DNA of 64,000 nucleotides, taken from the NCBI RefSeq assembly GCF_031877795.1, contig NC_133931.1, positions 129,618,621 through 129,682,620 on the forward strand, given 5' to 3'. This stretch comes from Strix aluco. Lineage: Eukaryota > Chordata > Aves > Strigiformes > Strigidae. A program made the translations under genes and the position numbers. This document shows positions 1 through 38,731 of the stretch, in pieces; position 1 is the first letter of the stretch; each line of letters starts with the position of its first letter. The notes under the pieces are model-generated. The model was not told where the DNA came from and made no database searches. It was given only the letters and a program-made list of their open reading frames with translations.

Positions 1-869
1 AAAATTTCCTCTCCTGTTGCCAGCACAGCCAAGAAATCAGTACACTGCGTGTATGCCCGACCCTCTGTCACAAGCACTGCAAATGCACGAGCAGTTGCAC
101 TAGTGCAAATTTATCACCTGATGTAAGTAGGAAGGAGAAGCAAGAGGTAATTTGCAAGCTGCAGAAGCTGCCGTGGCAACCAGATCTTAGTTTTGCTAAC
201 ACCTAAGACAGAACACCATGCCTTCCAGCAGAGGAGCTAGAATGAGTAACTCTGGGGAGAACACCCCTTTTAAAGAATACACAATTTCCCCATGGTTGCG
301 TTTCTGAGACTGGCTCTTATTGCGGTGCACAGCAGTGTAATTTTATAGCTTTAATCTTGCTCAAAGTCTGAACGTGATGTATCGAGCATTTTCAGTCAAA
401 GTTTTGGCTTTGCCATCAGACAAATGAGTGTCTTATCAGGCCATGATTTTCCCCTCCAAAAATAAACTTCTTCCTGAAAGGTAGCATTCCAAAGCAGTAT
501 TTTTTGCTAAAACAGGAACACACTCTTCTATCAGTTGTTTGGAGTCCATGCTCAATCAAATGTGAACGAAGTTTAAGCAAAACTAAAACTATTCTGGTTT
601 TCAACCAGACGCAAGTTTTCAATGTTACTTGGCATATTATTTCTGAGTGAGCAATTGGCACAGTACATACAAACACATGAAGTGTGTTTCCTTGTGAAAC
701 CTTCTAGCCATGGCGCTGGCAGGTCCTACCCTGGCTGTTACTTTTCCTGTGCCAAACTGTTACCGGACACTTCTGATACAAGGAAATGATCACCTGCTTC
801 GCAACTTATTTACTTATAGCAACTTATAATGATTTCTGAATATTGCTTAAGAATCCTGCTTGCCCTGAC
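1..869. other. Left flank, nothing recognised
   Basis: Mixed-composition sequence. The one open frame of note (416-676, minus) has no family resemblance. No GATAD1 exon, the neighbour expected from the human map, is visible. Confidence 0.5.
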
Positions 870-1465
870 TGTTCTGCGGAAACTTACCAAGGGCTACTGT
901 GTTCATCAAAACAAAGAAGTTTTCTGTGGAAACTTACCAAGAACTACTATGTTCGGCAAAAATAAAGAGACATGTCCTTGGAAAGCAGATGGGTTCTAAC
1001 AGGTTGAGTCTTTGTAGTGGATAGATAGCCATATATGGGTGGCAGAAACTAATATACTGGCGCTTTGAGATAAGACAGAGGTGGTAAACCGGCTGGAACC
1101 ACTCTTGCTGTTCAAGAAATTGGCTAAGAGAACCTGCGCATGCTCCGAGGAAAAGTACAAGGTGAGGAGGACTGGGAGCCTCCCTCCGACAGACCCCCGG
1201 GGACACCCCCCAGGAGGGAATCCGCAGGCGCAAAGAGAACATAAACTGCTGACACCAGCATCTAGAACTAACCCAGCCTTACTTGTGCATATTTGTATTG
1301 TGTAATCCAACGAGTATGTATATCCACACTCTATAAGTTTCTGGTAAAATGTGCTGTGGGTGTGCAAGCTTTGCGGAGAAATCCTCTTGCACCCCGGCGC
1401 TGGAGTAAACATACCTGCTGTGTAACTCTCCCCGAGTTGTAGAGGCTGTTTCTGCGAATCACTCC
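870..1465 (+). mobile_element. Solo-LTR-like block of an avian endogenous retrovirus
   Basis: Plus-strand features in LTR order: a TATA-like CTATAAG near 1330, then CACCCCGGCGCTGGAGTAAACA and ACATACCTGCTGTGTAACTC, which resemble avian ERV R-U5 sequence. No internal viral genes are seen on either side. Ends are uncertain and I see no convincing target-site duplication. An internal 50-bp tandem duplication is at 871-970. Confidence 0.5.
871..970 (+). repeat. 50-bp imperfect tandem duplication
   Basis: Two units, 871-920 and 921-970, sharing GGAAACTTACCAAG and a following CTACT-TGTTC pattern. Lies at the left end of the LTR-like block. Confidence 0.85.
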
Positions 1466-1479
1466 AAACCTGTCAAAGC

Positions 1480-2170
1480 CGACCCGGCGGCTAAACCCCA
1501 GTCAGGCAGCGGCACTTACTCTTTCCTCTATTAAGTCAAAGCAAAGCTTGTTCTCACTTGTACCCACATTCAGAGTGCCCTGGAAGAGATGGCAGCGGTC
1601 AGACGACACCAGGGCGGCCGGAGGGCACCGCCCGCTGGCTGCCCCCCAGCACCGGCCGCACCTCGCTCGCAGCCGCCCCAAACCCGCCGCCGGCCGCTTG
1701 CCGGGACGGCGCCCCGGGCCCGGCCGCTGCCCGTCCCAGCGGATTGCGCTCCCCATCGAAGGGGTCGGCCGAGGAGAGGGCGAAGCCCGCGCCCAGCAGC
1801 CGCGGGCCGAGAGGGCCGGGCCCGTGCCCTCCGGGGCAGCCCGGCCGCCGCTCATCCTCCGCCGCGGCCACCAGGAGCCGCCACCGCCCCCCGCCCGGGG
1901 CTCCGCAGGGCTCCAACGGCCCGGCCCCGCCGCCCCGCCGCGCCCCGCCCCGCCCCGGGCCGCCCTCCGGCCCCGCGGCGAAGGGCGGGAAGGCGGGAGA
2001 GGCGCCTCAGGGCGGCCCGGCCCGGCCCCGCCCCGCCCGGCCCGGCCCCGCTCTGCCCCGCCCTGCCCTGCCCGGCGCCGGGGCCGGGGCCGGGGCCATT
2101 CCCAGTCGCCGCTCGGCGGGACAGACGAACGTTGTTTTCCTGGCGCTCCGCTTCTGCCACCGCCTGCAGG
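1480..2170. other. Orphan CpG island
   Basis: About 690 bp of extreme GC and CpG content with many CCCCGCCC boxes and three tandem GGGGCC units at 2080-2097. Open frames on both strands are long only because GC-rich sequence lacks stops; none resembles a known protein. On the minus strand a strong donor, AAAGA|GTAAGTG near 1519, follows the island, so it may be the first exon and promoter of a transcript leaving leftward. Confidence 0.7.
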
Positions 2171-2224
2171 GTTCTCAATTGTTCTATATCTACGTTTTAA
2201 ACTCTGATTTTTAATGAGGAACAT

Positions 2225-2999
2225 GTCGGTCTTTTAAACATAAAAAAATGTTCTAACTCCCGGGAAAATGGGCATTAGAAATCGAGCTGAGAGTTAACTC
2301 TTGGCAAACACTGAAATAGTTACGCCCCAAAAAGCTCCCATCGTAGCTTTTTAGTATCTAAACAAGGTCAGGATGCACTAGTTATACAATTATTTAAACA
2401 GCGCTTTGGCAATATACAGACATTGTACTCAAGTAATACGTATTATTAAGAAATAATGTTATTACTGTTTCCTGAAACTTGGCAATAATCAGGGAAATGG
2501 AGATGAGCACTGAACCTTTAATTAGTTCATATGAGGGATCCAAATATGTTCCTAACAGAAAAATGGCACAAAACCATGAAGATGGCTTGAATCCTAGATG
2601 GAATTATATAGTACGGCAATGACAAGATTTTGTGGGTGGTTTAAAATATTTTGCTTTTTATTCTACAAAGCCGCTGGTCACCCAACAGCTGTATGACCTC
2701 AATAATTTCTGATGTACCAAAATCTAGTGCCAGCGTCCGCTTATCCACTGGTCTCCACAAGATAGGTACTGTGTTATAGCTGTGCCTAAATCAGGTAATA
2801 ATGGTTACTGCAGATTCTTAAGAGCTGGTTTTGTGTAAACAATGAAGAAAGAGGTCATCTTTTCACACCTAGGAGTCCCAAACTGACATTTTCCCTGAGA
2901 TGTCATTCTTCACTAAATCATTTCAACTAATTCAAGCTGTTAAAGACTTCTAGAGACTGGCGTGTGACAGCACTGCTAAGAGATGAAAAATCTACCCTG
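2225..2999. other. Intergenic, nothing recognised
   Basis: AT-rich sequence between the CpG island and the second LTR-like block. No open frame, repeat or RNA gene seen. Confidence 0.5.
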
Positions 3000-3560
3000 G
3001 TTATTGAAACAAAGAAATTAACAGTCAGAATCCAGTATAACTGTTAAGCAGGTATTCTTTTATTGACAGCGCTGGGGTCACCCTGGGGATTCTCCACCAT
3101 AAGGGCTCCCAAGAATTAGCACTAGAGACATCAGTTTACATACACACAAATCATATTCGTTCATTTCCTAGAAAGGGGTGTCTTATGATAATGAGTTCCC
3201 AGAATTCATTTGCATAATCTGAGCATGCATAGCGAAAATAGGGTGAGGGTCTTTGGTGGTCAGGGGAGGAAGTAAGTAGTCTTCTTCACAGTGTTCACTA
3301 GCTGACCCTCTTTCCAGAACATGCACTGTGAAGTAAAGTCCAGGTGTCTCCCTCCTAAGTCAGCAAAATCAGTTTCTCCATAATAGGGTCTCTGTGTCTC
3401 TTTGCTAGAGCCCCCCTTATCTCATTCTAGGAGTTGCCTAAGTGTCCACTGAAGGCCTTGAGTCTGCTATCAGTGATTTACGTAGAGAGCCTAACGAGCA
3501 TTTCAATCTTACCTAAACAGACAAAGGGACCTAAGGAAACAGTTGAGGAGTCAGGAGTCC
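3000..3560 (-). mobile_element. Second LTR-like fragment, minus orientation
   Basis: Read on the minus strand, CAGCGCTGTCAATAAAAGAA and TACCTGCTTAACAGTT have the layout of an avian ERV poly(A)-R-U5 segment. AATAAA falls at 3064-3059. Borders are guesses; no coding part remains. Confidence 0.4.
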
Positions 3561-3600
3561 TTGAGAAACAAATGAAGCAAAGCACAAGCAAAGCTTTCAT

Positions 3601-3667
3601 ACATCACATCACATCACATCACATCACATCACATCACATCACATCACATCACATCACATCACATCAC
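3601..3667 (+). repeat. (ACATC)13 microsatellite
   Basis: Thirteen uninterrupted ACATC units plus two bases. Reads as repeated HHITS in one frame, a repeat artefact. Its purity suggests it is polymorphic. Confidence 0.97.
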
Positions 3668-4340
3668 AGTTTAGCCTTAATAATTGTTAGAAATTCATTT
3701 GTTTGAGCCCTTTCATTCCCTTTCATTATCTAATAGCAGCTGATACGACACTGCTGCTGTAGGATGTTACAGGAAGGCCGCATACTTGGGAGTCTTGGAA
3801 AAGCCCCACCAGCTGCTAGAGGATACGGAGGAAGAATTTTTCACACTTCAGTTCTATTAGTCTGACTTACACTTGTGACCTGAGTACCAGTAAACTGATT
3901 TAGCATTTCTTTACCAACTGCTATCTGAGCATCTGGCAGTATTTTATCCTGGATCTCTCTGCTGCATCACTGGAACAGCACACTAAACCTTAGTCAACAG
4001 ATTTTCATTTCAGTGTACCTATGACAGATTGTTACCATTTGGCCTATTTTAGAAATGGGAAAACTACAGCAATTGAGCCTTAAAGCAAGATTTGTACCAT
4101 TCCAGTCCTATTGTGCATATGCTAATCAAAGAGAGAAATAATCTGGTATATGACTTGCTAAAAAACTAAAACAGATCGTAGAACTAATGTCCCAAAATTT
4201 GTATCTAAGACAAAACTGGGAGTTAGTAAATAAACGCTAAACTTTTCATGTATTATAGCAGCTTGTACTGAGGTCAAACACATTGTCAATTGTGACCCAA
4301 GTTGCCATCTCCCTTGTGCTTCCCATGCAAAATATTTCAC

Positions 4341-4690
4341 TTAACCTATACTTGCATCTGACGCCAAGGTCATGCTAACAGGTGGCCCGCTTTTAAGAGA
4401 GGGCATATTAAGTGCAGTGGAGACTCTACAAACCCCCGTAACGACACGTATTGAAGGAGTGCCGACTGGAAAGACCTCTGCCAAACCACCTTCGCTCCGC
4501 TGGCTAAGGTTCTCCAGTGGCAGCTGTTCCTGAATGATGCCTGTGAGAGAGTGCAGTGGATTCCCACCTGTCAATTGACGTTGACAAATTGTAGTCCAGT
4601 CTCCCAACTTCATTCCATAGGGTTAACGGTGCAGATACCAGCCTAACGCATGCAAGAAATTCCGTTCTGCTCCTGGTCGCTTCCAAGTTC
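4341..4690 (-). other. Unassigned coding-like block
   Basis: About 350 bp, richer in GC and CpG than its surroundings, with open frames of 60-90 codons in all three minus frames (longest 4341-4613). An acceptor-like GCAATGCAG precedes it on the minus strand. Protein unrecognised. It may be a pseudogene, an old mobile-element piece or a non-coding exon. Confidence 0.3.
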
Positions 4691-6158
4691 CTGCATTGCT
4701 TACGATTTTATGATTGCTATCTTAACGCCCTGGAAAGTAGGCTTCACTTCCACTCCACTGTATGAGCTTAGGAGGTATTAAATAATAAACAGTCAGATCC
4801 TTATGCAGTAATACAGCGTGTGTGTATTTTACTATTTTCGTAATAACTAGGAGTTATGAAATAAATTAGGCAACAAGTAAAATGATAAATTAGAATCATA
4901 ATATTAAAAAAACCAACTATATAGTTTTATATTTTATATGTAACACACATGCACACAAACACACATACCAGTTAATTTGAGTAAAATATCCTGTGAAAAA
5001 ATTAAATTCATACAAGGCTTTTTTTAAAAAATATTTTAAAAGATTTGTTTGCTTTTGGGCTGGAGACATTTACTTTGCTTCCTTAATGCCAGAAGAGGGG
5101 GAGGGAGAAACTCCCTGTATGACATTAAATGTAGATTGGTCCACACAAAATTTAGACTTGTTTGGGTAAACTAAAAGCCAAGGAACTTTTCAAACCTAAT
5201 GTAAATCATAAAATTTGTGTGTTTTAACCAGGCTGCTACCTGTCTTGTTTAAAATACTGTCAAGCAGAGTTCTAGCTGGTGACGTCTATTAGGAGACATA
5301 AACCAATGTAATCAGCAGACATTGCTTATCTTTTATTTCAAATGTGTAAGGAAATATTTTCTAGTTTTTCTCTTTGGAAATGGAACAAAGTTTGATTCCT
5401 TAAGAAGTACAAGTTATCCAATAAATACCTTGTGAAATTTTTACTGTACAACAGAAATTCTGTTTCACAGACAAACAACACGTGATTTATGGCAGAATAG
5501 CATTAGTAAAAGGACCTAACACAGTGAATGGTATTCAATGTTCCCAATTCTCAGAATAGCAAGATTTTGATTAGGAATTGCCAAATTCCCTCAGCATTTC
5601 AGACATATGAGTCTTTCAGTAGATTTAAATTGGTATTTAGCAGAGTTGATCAACTATCTCTTTTTTTCCCAGTCACCAACAGACTCAATCCAGAATTGTG
5701 GATTGCTTCAAAACAGGTACATTTTTCCATGGCAGAATTTGAAAAAATTATCAGCTACACAGCTGTAAGATAGCTTCAAACATAAATAATTTTTAGAGTA
5801 AAAGCTGCCTAAACATTTTTTTAAGAAAAATTATAGAATAGTAGTGGAAAGCGAGTTCCTATTAACAAACTGAAATAATCCCTTGCATGTTAGAAACAGG
5901 GCAAGTTTTTACATCTATATTTAACATTTGTTTCTTCAGAAGTCTCTTGACTACGGGGAAAGACTGGTTGGAAACTGAGAAAAGGTCAGTGACAGCTGAC
6001 AGTGTTGGTGGCAACAGGAGTGAGAGGAAACAGCTACCCCACGTTATCAACCTTTTATACAGGCTGTAATACATACCCAGAAAAACTGACATCAGTGTCA
6101 CTTAAGGGAGGTAGGAATAACAGATGACGTAGTAGGGAGGCACAGGATTTGTCCATCT

Positions 6159-6413
6159 TTAGGTTGCTGGTTCACACGGAGTTTCCTTGGTTCTTGACTT
6201 GACAGAAGAGACTGGAAAACAGAGGTCAGAAGGCTCAAACACAACAGCCATTGTTTGGCTGCCTGTGGTATCTTCACGAGCTGTTGCAGCTACATCCCCG
6301 CTGACTACAGAACGTGAAACAAACTTTGTTACGGGTCTCTTTCTCCCCTGGGCGAACTTCTGAATACCAGCCTTGTGAAAGAGCCTCCACAGGCCAGCTG
6401 AGGTTTTTTGCAC
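6159..6413 (-). other. Unassigned 84-codon open frame
   Basis: Minus-strand frame with even codon composition (SAGLWRLFHKAGIQKF near its start), ending TAA after PCEPAT. Not recognised; AT content is lower than in its neighbours. Could be a decayed element or a lone exon. Confidence 0.25.
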
Positions 6414-8649
6414 AATGCTTGGATAGAAGGGATTACCCTTGATTTAGCTATAGGCTTTATGCTCCCTGTACATTGGATTTATGCACCTGTATAACAGATC
6501 TTAGCTAGGCTTCATTTAGATACTCTGCTAGCTTTTAAAATGAGATGTCAATATAACCAAAGGATCACCTGACAGCACCTAGTTATAAATAGTGACCTAC
6601 TTTCTTGGATCAAATGGTATTACCCATGGCATCAGTCCAGGTTATATATGTCGGGGGATGTATGAACTAACGCACCTGAGCTAGTTCACTGGTAACATAC
6701 CTTGCATGTAGAAAGGAAGAGAGCAGACTTGGAAAGCAGATTTGGAACCTAGGCTTCCTGGGTTTTAAAAACATTTTCCAGGACAGTATAGTATCTAGTT
6801 TTGGTTGAGGACTGATAGGACCTCAACAAACAGCACGCATGCTTTCCTTTTTAACTTTACAATACAATACTTGGCATTGAAGTACAGTATTCTAATTAAA
6901 TGACTCCAAGTTTGAAGATAATTCCATAGATTATTGTGCTTTGTTATAATCATGATTGGCCTCTGACTGGTCCTTTCAGATTTAAGTATCAGTGCATTAT
7001 GAGATTATCATTACCAAGAAGGTTAAATAATTTCCATTTTTAATGAATCTGGTACATCCACTATCTAGACATAAGTTAATAGAAGCTACTACTAATGTGG
7101 GCCAATCTGGATGCTTTTGTAATAGTTGAAGATTTCCTTACCAAACAGAAAAGGTGTAATAAACAGCAATGTACTTTAAATAATCTTGGCAAGGAAAGAG
7201 CTAGAAGACCACCTTCTTATAGAAGTGCTAGTTGTAGAAAAGAACCTTTGACTGAAAAACTGTTAAATCAGTAGGTGGAAGAACAGGTGAATATCTTCTA
7301 GAGCTATCCGAGAAACTATGGGAATTAATCAATGAAATTAATTGGGCTGAAGCTTCATATGCAAGTATTTGAAAAGAAGATAATATAACATTTCCTTAGG
7401 TTAGAGATGAAAACTATGTGGAATTTGAAGTTCAAAGAAGAGAAAAAATATTTTGAATGAGCTCAAAATGTCACTGAATAATCCTAGGAAAAAAAATGAC
7501 AAGAAACTGATAAATAAACTACTTCTTGAAGGCCAGAAATGCCCAAAATTAACTACTGAACCTGGAGAATTAAATTTAAAAAAAACCCAAACCACCATGA
7601 AGTTTTTGAGTTTTGACACATAAACAAAGCAGAGTGAGTAGTTACAGCTTGCCACCTGCTTCACTTCATTAACAATATCCATGTTTTTTGGCCCTCTTGT
7701 GTTAAAAGATAATTTACTTCAAAGTACCTTACATTTACCACAGTGTAAATGTGAGTTACCATGGAGCATCTGACAGGGAATGATTTGCTCCTTTGCAGCA
7801 AATTGCTTATCTGTTCAACCCCTATTCACATTCACCTCTACAGCCATTTAAAACAAGGTGAACAAGGAAAGAAATGACAGTATTATATAAGAAAGATGAA
7901 CTCAAGGTTAGGGAAAATCTAGGATATGTCTCTAATGCTAAACAAACATATATCCACTTTTAAAAAATAATTATGATTTAATGACAAAGTGGTATTGACA
8001 ATAGTAGAGCTCTGTAGTAATGCAATAAGGATTTTCAGTTTCAAAACCTACTGAAGCAAGAGTTAAGCATGAGTAAAAAGCAATAGCTCAGTGTAAATGA
8101 GAACATCGGGGGTATTAACTGCTACAAGCTAAGACTTGCAGTGTGTCAAGGCTTGTAGCGTACACAGGCTTCACCTGTACCTGGCTGCAAGCATAAACAT
8201 CTAAATCAAACATTCTTTGGGTTATTTGCTGGCACTGGGAATAGGAACTACAAATAGACAGCAGTGAACAATATAATCAATATGATGGTTCTTCTAATTA
8301 CTGACATAGCCTGATACATTTCAATGAATGAGATAACAAATTGAAATATGTAGTGGGAACCATATGATCAAGCACTAAGATCAGCTTGAGGAAGGCTGCT
8401 ACTACCAATGTACCTGAAGAAACAATCAGAGGGAGCCTGGGCATACCATCTGATCACAGAAGGGGTAATAATGCCCAGTGGCCCAAAGCAATACAGGTGT
8501 GAAAAGGCACATAATGGCTCTGAAAGACCACAAAAAAAAAAAAAAAGAAAGAAAAAAAAATCCATGTTTTCTAATTACCTCAGGAAGGTAAATATTAGGG
8601 AAGGAAGATTAGTGAAAAACCAACCAAGCAAAACCCCCCAGCATTGGCA

Positions 8650-8805
8650 AATGTTGTGAGAGGGTGATATAAGCTCATGGGAAACATATCTAGTTTCTTC
8701 CTTTCCTGCCCATTCCTTCTTTCCCCTCCTGTTAAGACCTGCTTACCTATGTATCAGCTAAGGAAGACAACTCTTTAACAATCTTCATGTAAGACAGTAG
8801 TTGTG
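8650..8805 (+). repeat. Diverged direct repeat, copy A (downstream of PEX1)
   Basis: Matches copy B at 9813-9965: shared stretches include TTCCTTTCCTG, AAGACCTGCTTA and TTTAACAATCTTCATGT in the same order and orientation. About 1.17 kb apart, the copies flank PEX1 exon 24. Could be one local duplication or two members of an unknown repeat family. Confidence 0.75.
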
Positions 8806-8981
8806 AGTAATTCTGGGATGTAACATTAGAAAGCTTCCAAACATCAGAGATGTTTCAGAATCGTCTCCAAGAAGAAAAGATGGGGATAAGAAGACACAGT
8901 TGTTGTGAAATGCAACCTGACATTCTTCTGAATAATAAACAGTTGCAGAAAACAAGATACAATTATCTTGGTTTGTCTTTT

Positions 8982-8996
8982 CCCCCCCCCCCCCCC
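8982..8996 (+). repeat. C15 homopolymer
   Basis: Pure C run just beyond the predicted PEX1 3' end. Confidence 0.9.
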
Positions 8997-9132
8997 AATA
9001 GTTATTGTGGAAATACTAGCCTAGTTGCCTACCAATAAACATACGAAGTACCACCCTTCTCTAAGCCCTCCAACCATTAGAGAATGGCTTTATGGAATTT
9101 TTAAAAAACATTTCCACCATTAGATATTACAG

Positions 9133-9138
9133 TTTATT
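9133..9138 (-). terminator. PEX1: Candidate PEX1 polyadenylation signal
   Basis: AATAAA on the minus strand about 330 nt past the PEX1 stop. It suggests a short 3' UTR ending near 9.11 kb. No transcript evidence is available. Confidence 0.5.
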
Positions 9139-9468
9139 CAAACAGAATCTATTTGTGGTGAGGAAATAAACAAGGATAGGAAATAACTGTTAGGTCTTGG
9201 CAACTATATTGATAAAAAGCAAAATTTAAAATTTTATGTGATAAACAACTGGGCAGAACACAACCAATGTTCTCTCAAAAATTTAATATCAATCTGAAGG
9301 AAGACAATTTTCTTCAAAATAAAGTGTGACAATTTTACAGTATTTAAGTTCAAAAGAAACTTATCTTCAACTGCTGCATTAATAAATCTATATGAATATA
9401 AATAATCTGATTTAATCACATTTGTCATTTCCAGTTACAGCTTAGCAATTACAAGCAAATACAAGTTA

Positions 9469-38257
<28,789 letters not shown>

Positions 38258-38623
38258 GCCGGCGGCCGGCCGCTCCCCGCAGCCCGGCTCCGCGGCGCGC
38301 CCGCTCCGCCCGAGCAGGGAGCTGCCTACTCGGGGGCGGGCGGGCGGGCGGGCCAGGCCTTCCCGAAATTCCCCGGTGTCCCCCCTGCCGCCCCCGAGAC
38401 GATGGTACGGCCCGCTGCCGGCCAATGCGGGCGCGGCATGGGCCCGCTCCCCGCCTCCGATTGGCTTCTCCATCGAGGGCTCCGGCTCTTTCTGTTTGGC
38501 TTGGCGACACCGTTGATTTCCGCCTCAGTGGCAGCCAATGGCAGTGCTGTCCGTTGCCCGATTGGCTGTTCTCTCGGCGAGCAGCTAGCGCTGCCTGCGC
38601 GGGGCGCGGTGGGTGATGGGAAG
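38258..38623. promoter_or_regulatory. Bidirectional CpG promoter of PEX1 and RBM48
   Basis: Only 366 bp separate the two start codons, which point away from each other. The interval is GC-rich and has four CCAAT boxes in mixed orientation: CCAAT at 38422-38426 and 38535-38539, ATTGG at 38460-38464 and 38561-38565. These are the binding core of NF-Y. A GGGC-repeat run (about 38334-38353) gives SP/KLF-type GC boxes. No TATA box is evident. The shared promoter is also found in mammals, where the same two genes are head to head. Confidence 0.85.
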
Positions 38624-38729
38624 ATGGCGGCCGGCAGCGGCTTGGGCGATGCCTACAAGCACCACGCGCAGCTGGGGGTCTGCGAGTCGCGCGCCAAGTA
38701 CCGGGAGGGGCGGAGGCCGCGCGCCGTGA
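38616..38729 (+). other. Overlapping upstream ORF at RBM48 start
   Basis: ATG 8 nt before the RBM48 start opens a 37-codon frame ending TGA at 38727-38729, inside exon 1. It has G at -3 and +4, so a good context. It matters only if transcription begins upstream of 38616. Confidence 0.5.
38620..38633 (+). promoter_or_regulatory. YY1-like motif over the RBM48 start codon
   Basis: AAGATGGCGGCC matches the well-known YY1 site that often overlaps a start codon just downstream of a transcription start. The same 12-mer occurs on the opposite strand in PEX1 intron 1 near 37252-37265. Confidence 0.6.
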
Positions 38730-38731
38730 AG
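38624..38731 (+). CDS. RBM48: RBM48 exon 1 (residues 1-36)
   Basis: 108 nt, phase 0. Ends AKYREGRRPRAVK, nearly invariant in the family. Donor GTAGGG. Confidence 0.94.

Larger units (their letters stand above)
6420..9110. other. Intergenic, mostly unremarkable
   Basis: AT-rich sequence downstream of PEX1. Holds A-rich runs near 8530-8560, copy A of the direct repeat and the C15 tract. No gene seen. Confidence 0.5.

Noticed and set aside
1502-2224. Long frames of 200-240 codons on both strands in the orphan CpG island
   Set aside because: Stop-poor GC sequence gives open frames in nearly all frames; low-complexity Arg/Pro/Gly/Ala peptides.
3434-3706. 90-codon frame containing repeated HHITS
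   Set aside because: Created by the ACATC microsatellite.
38258-38473. In-frame upstream ATG giving PEX1 a 72-residue N-terminal extension
   Set aside because: The frame is open only because the promoter is GC-rich; it covers two of the CCAAT boxes, and the PEX1 family starts at MWGS.
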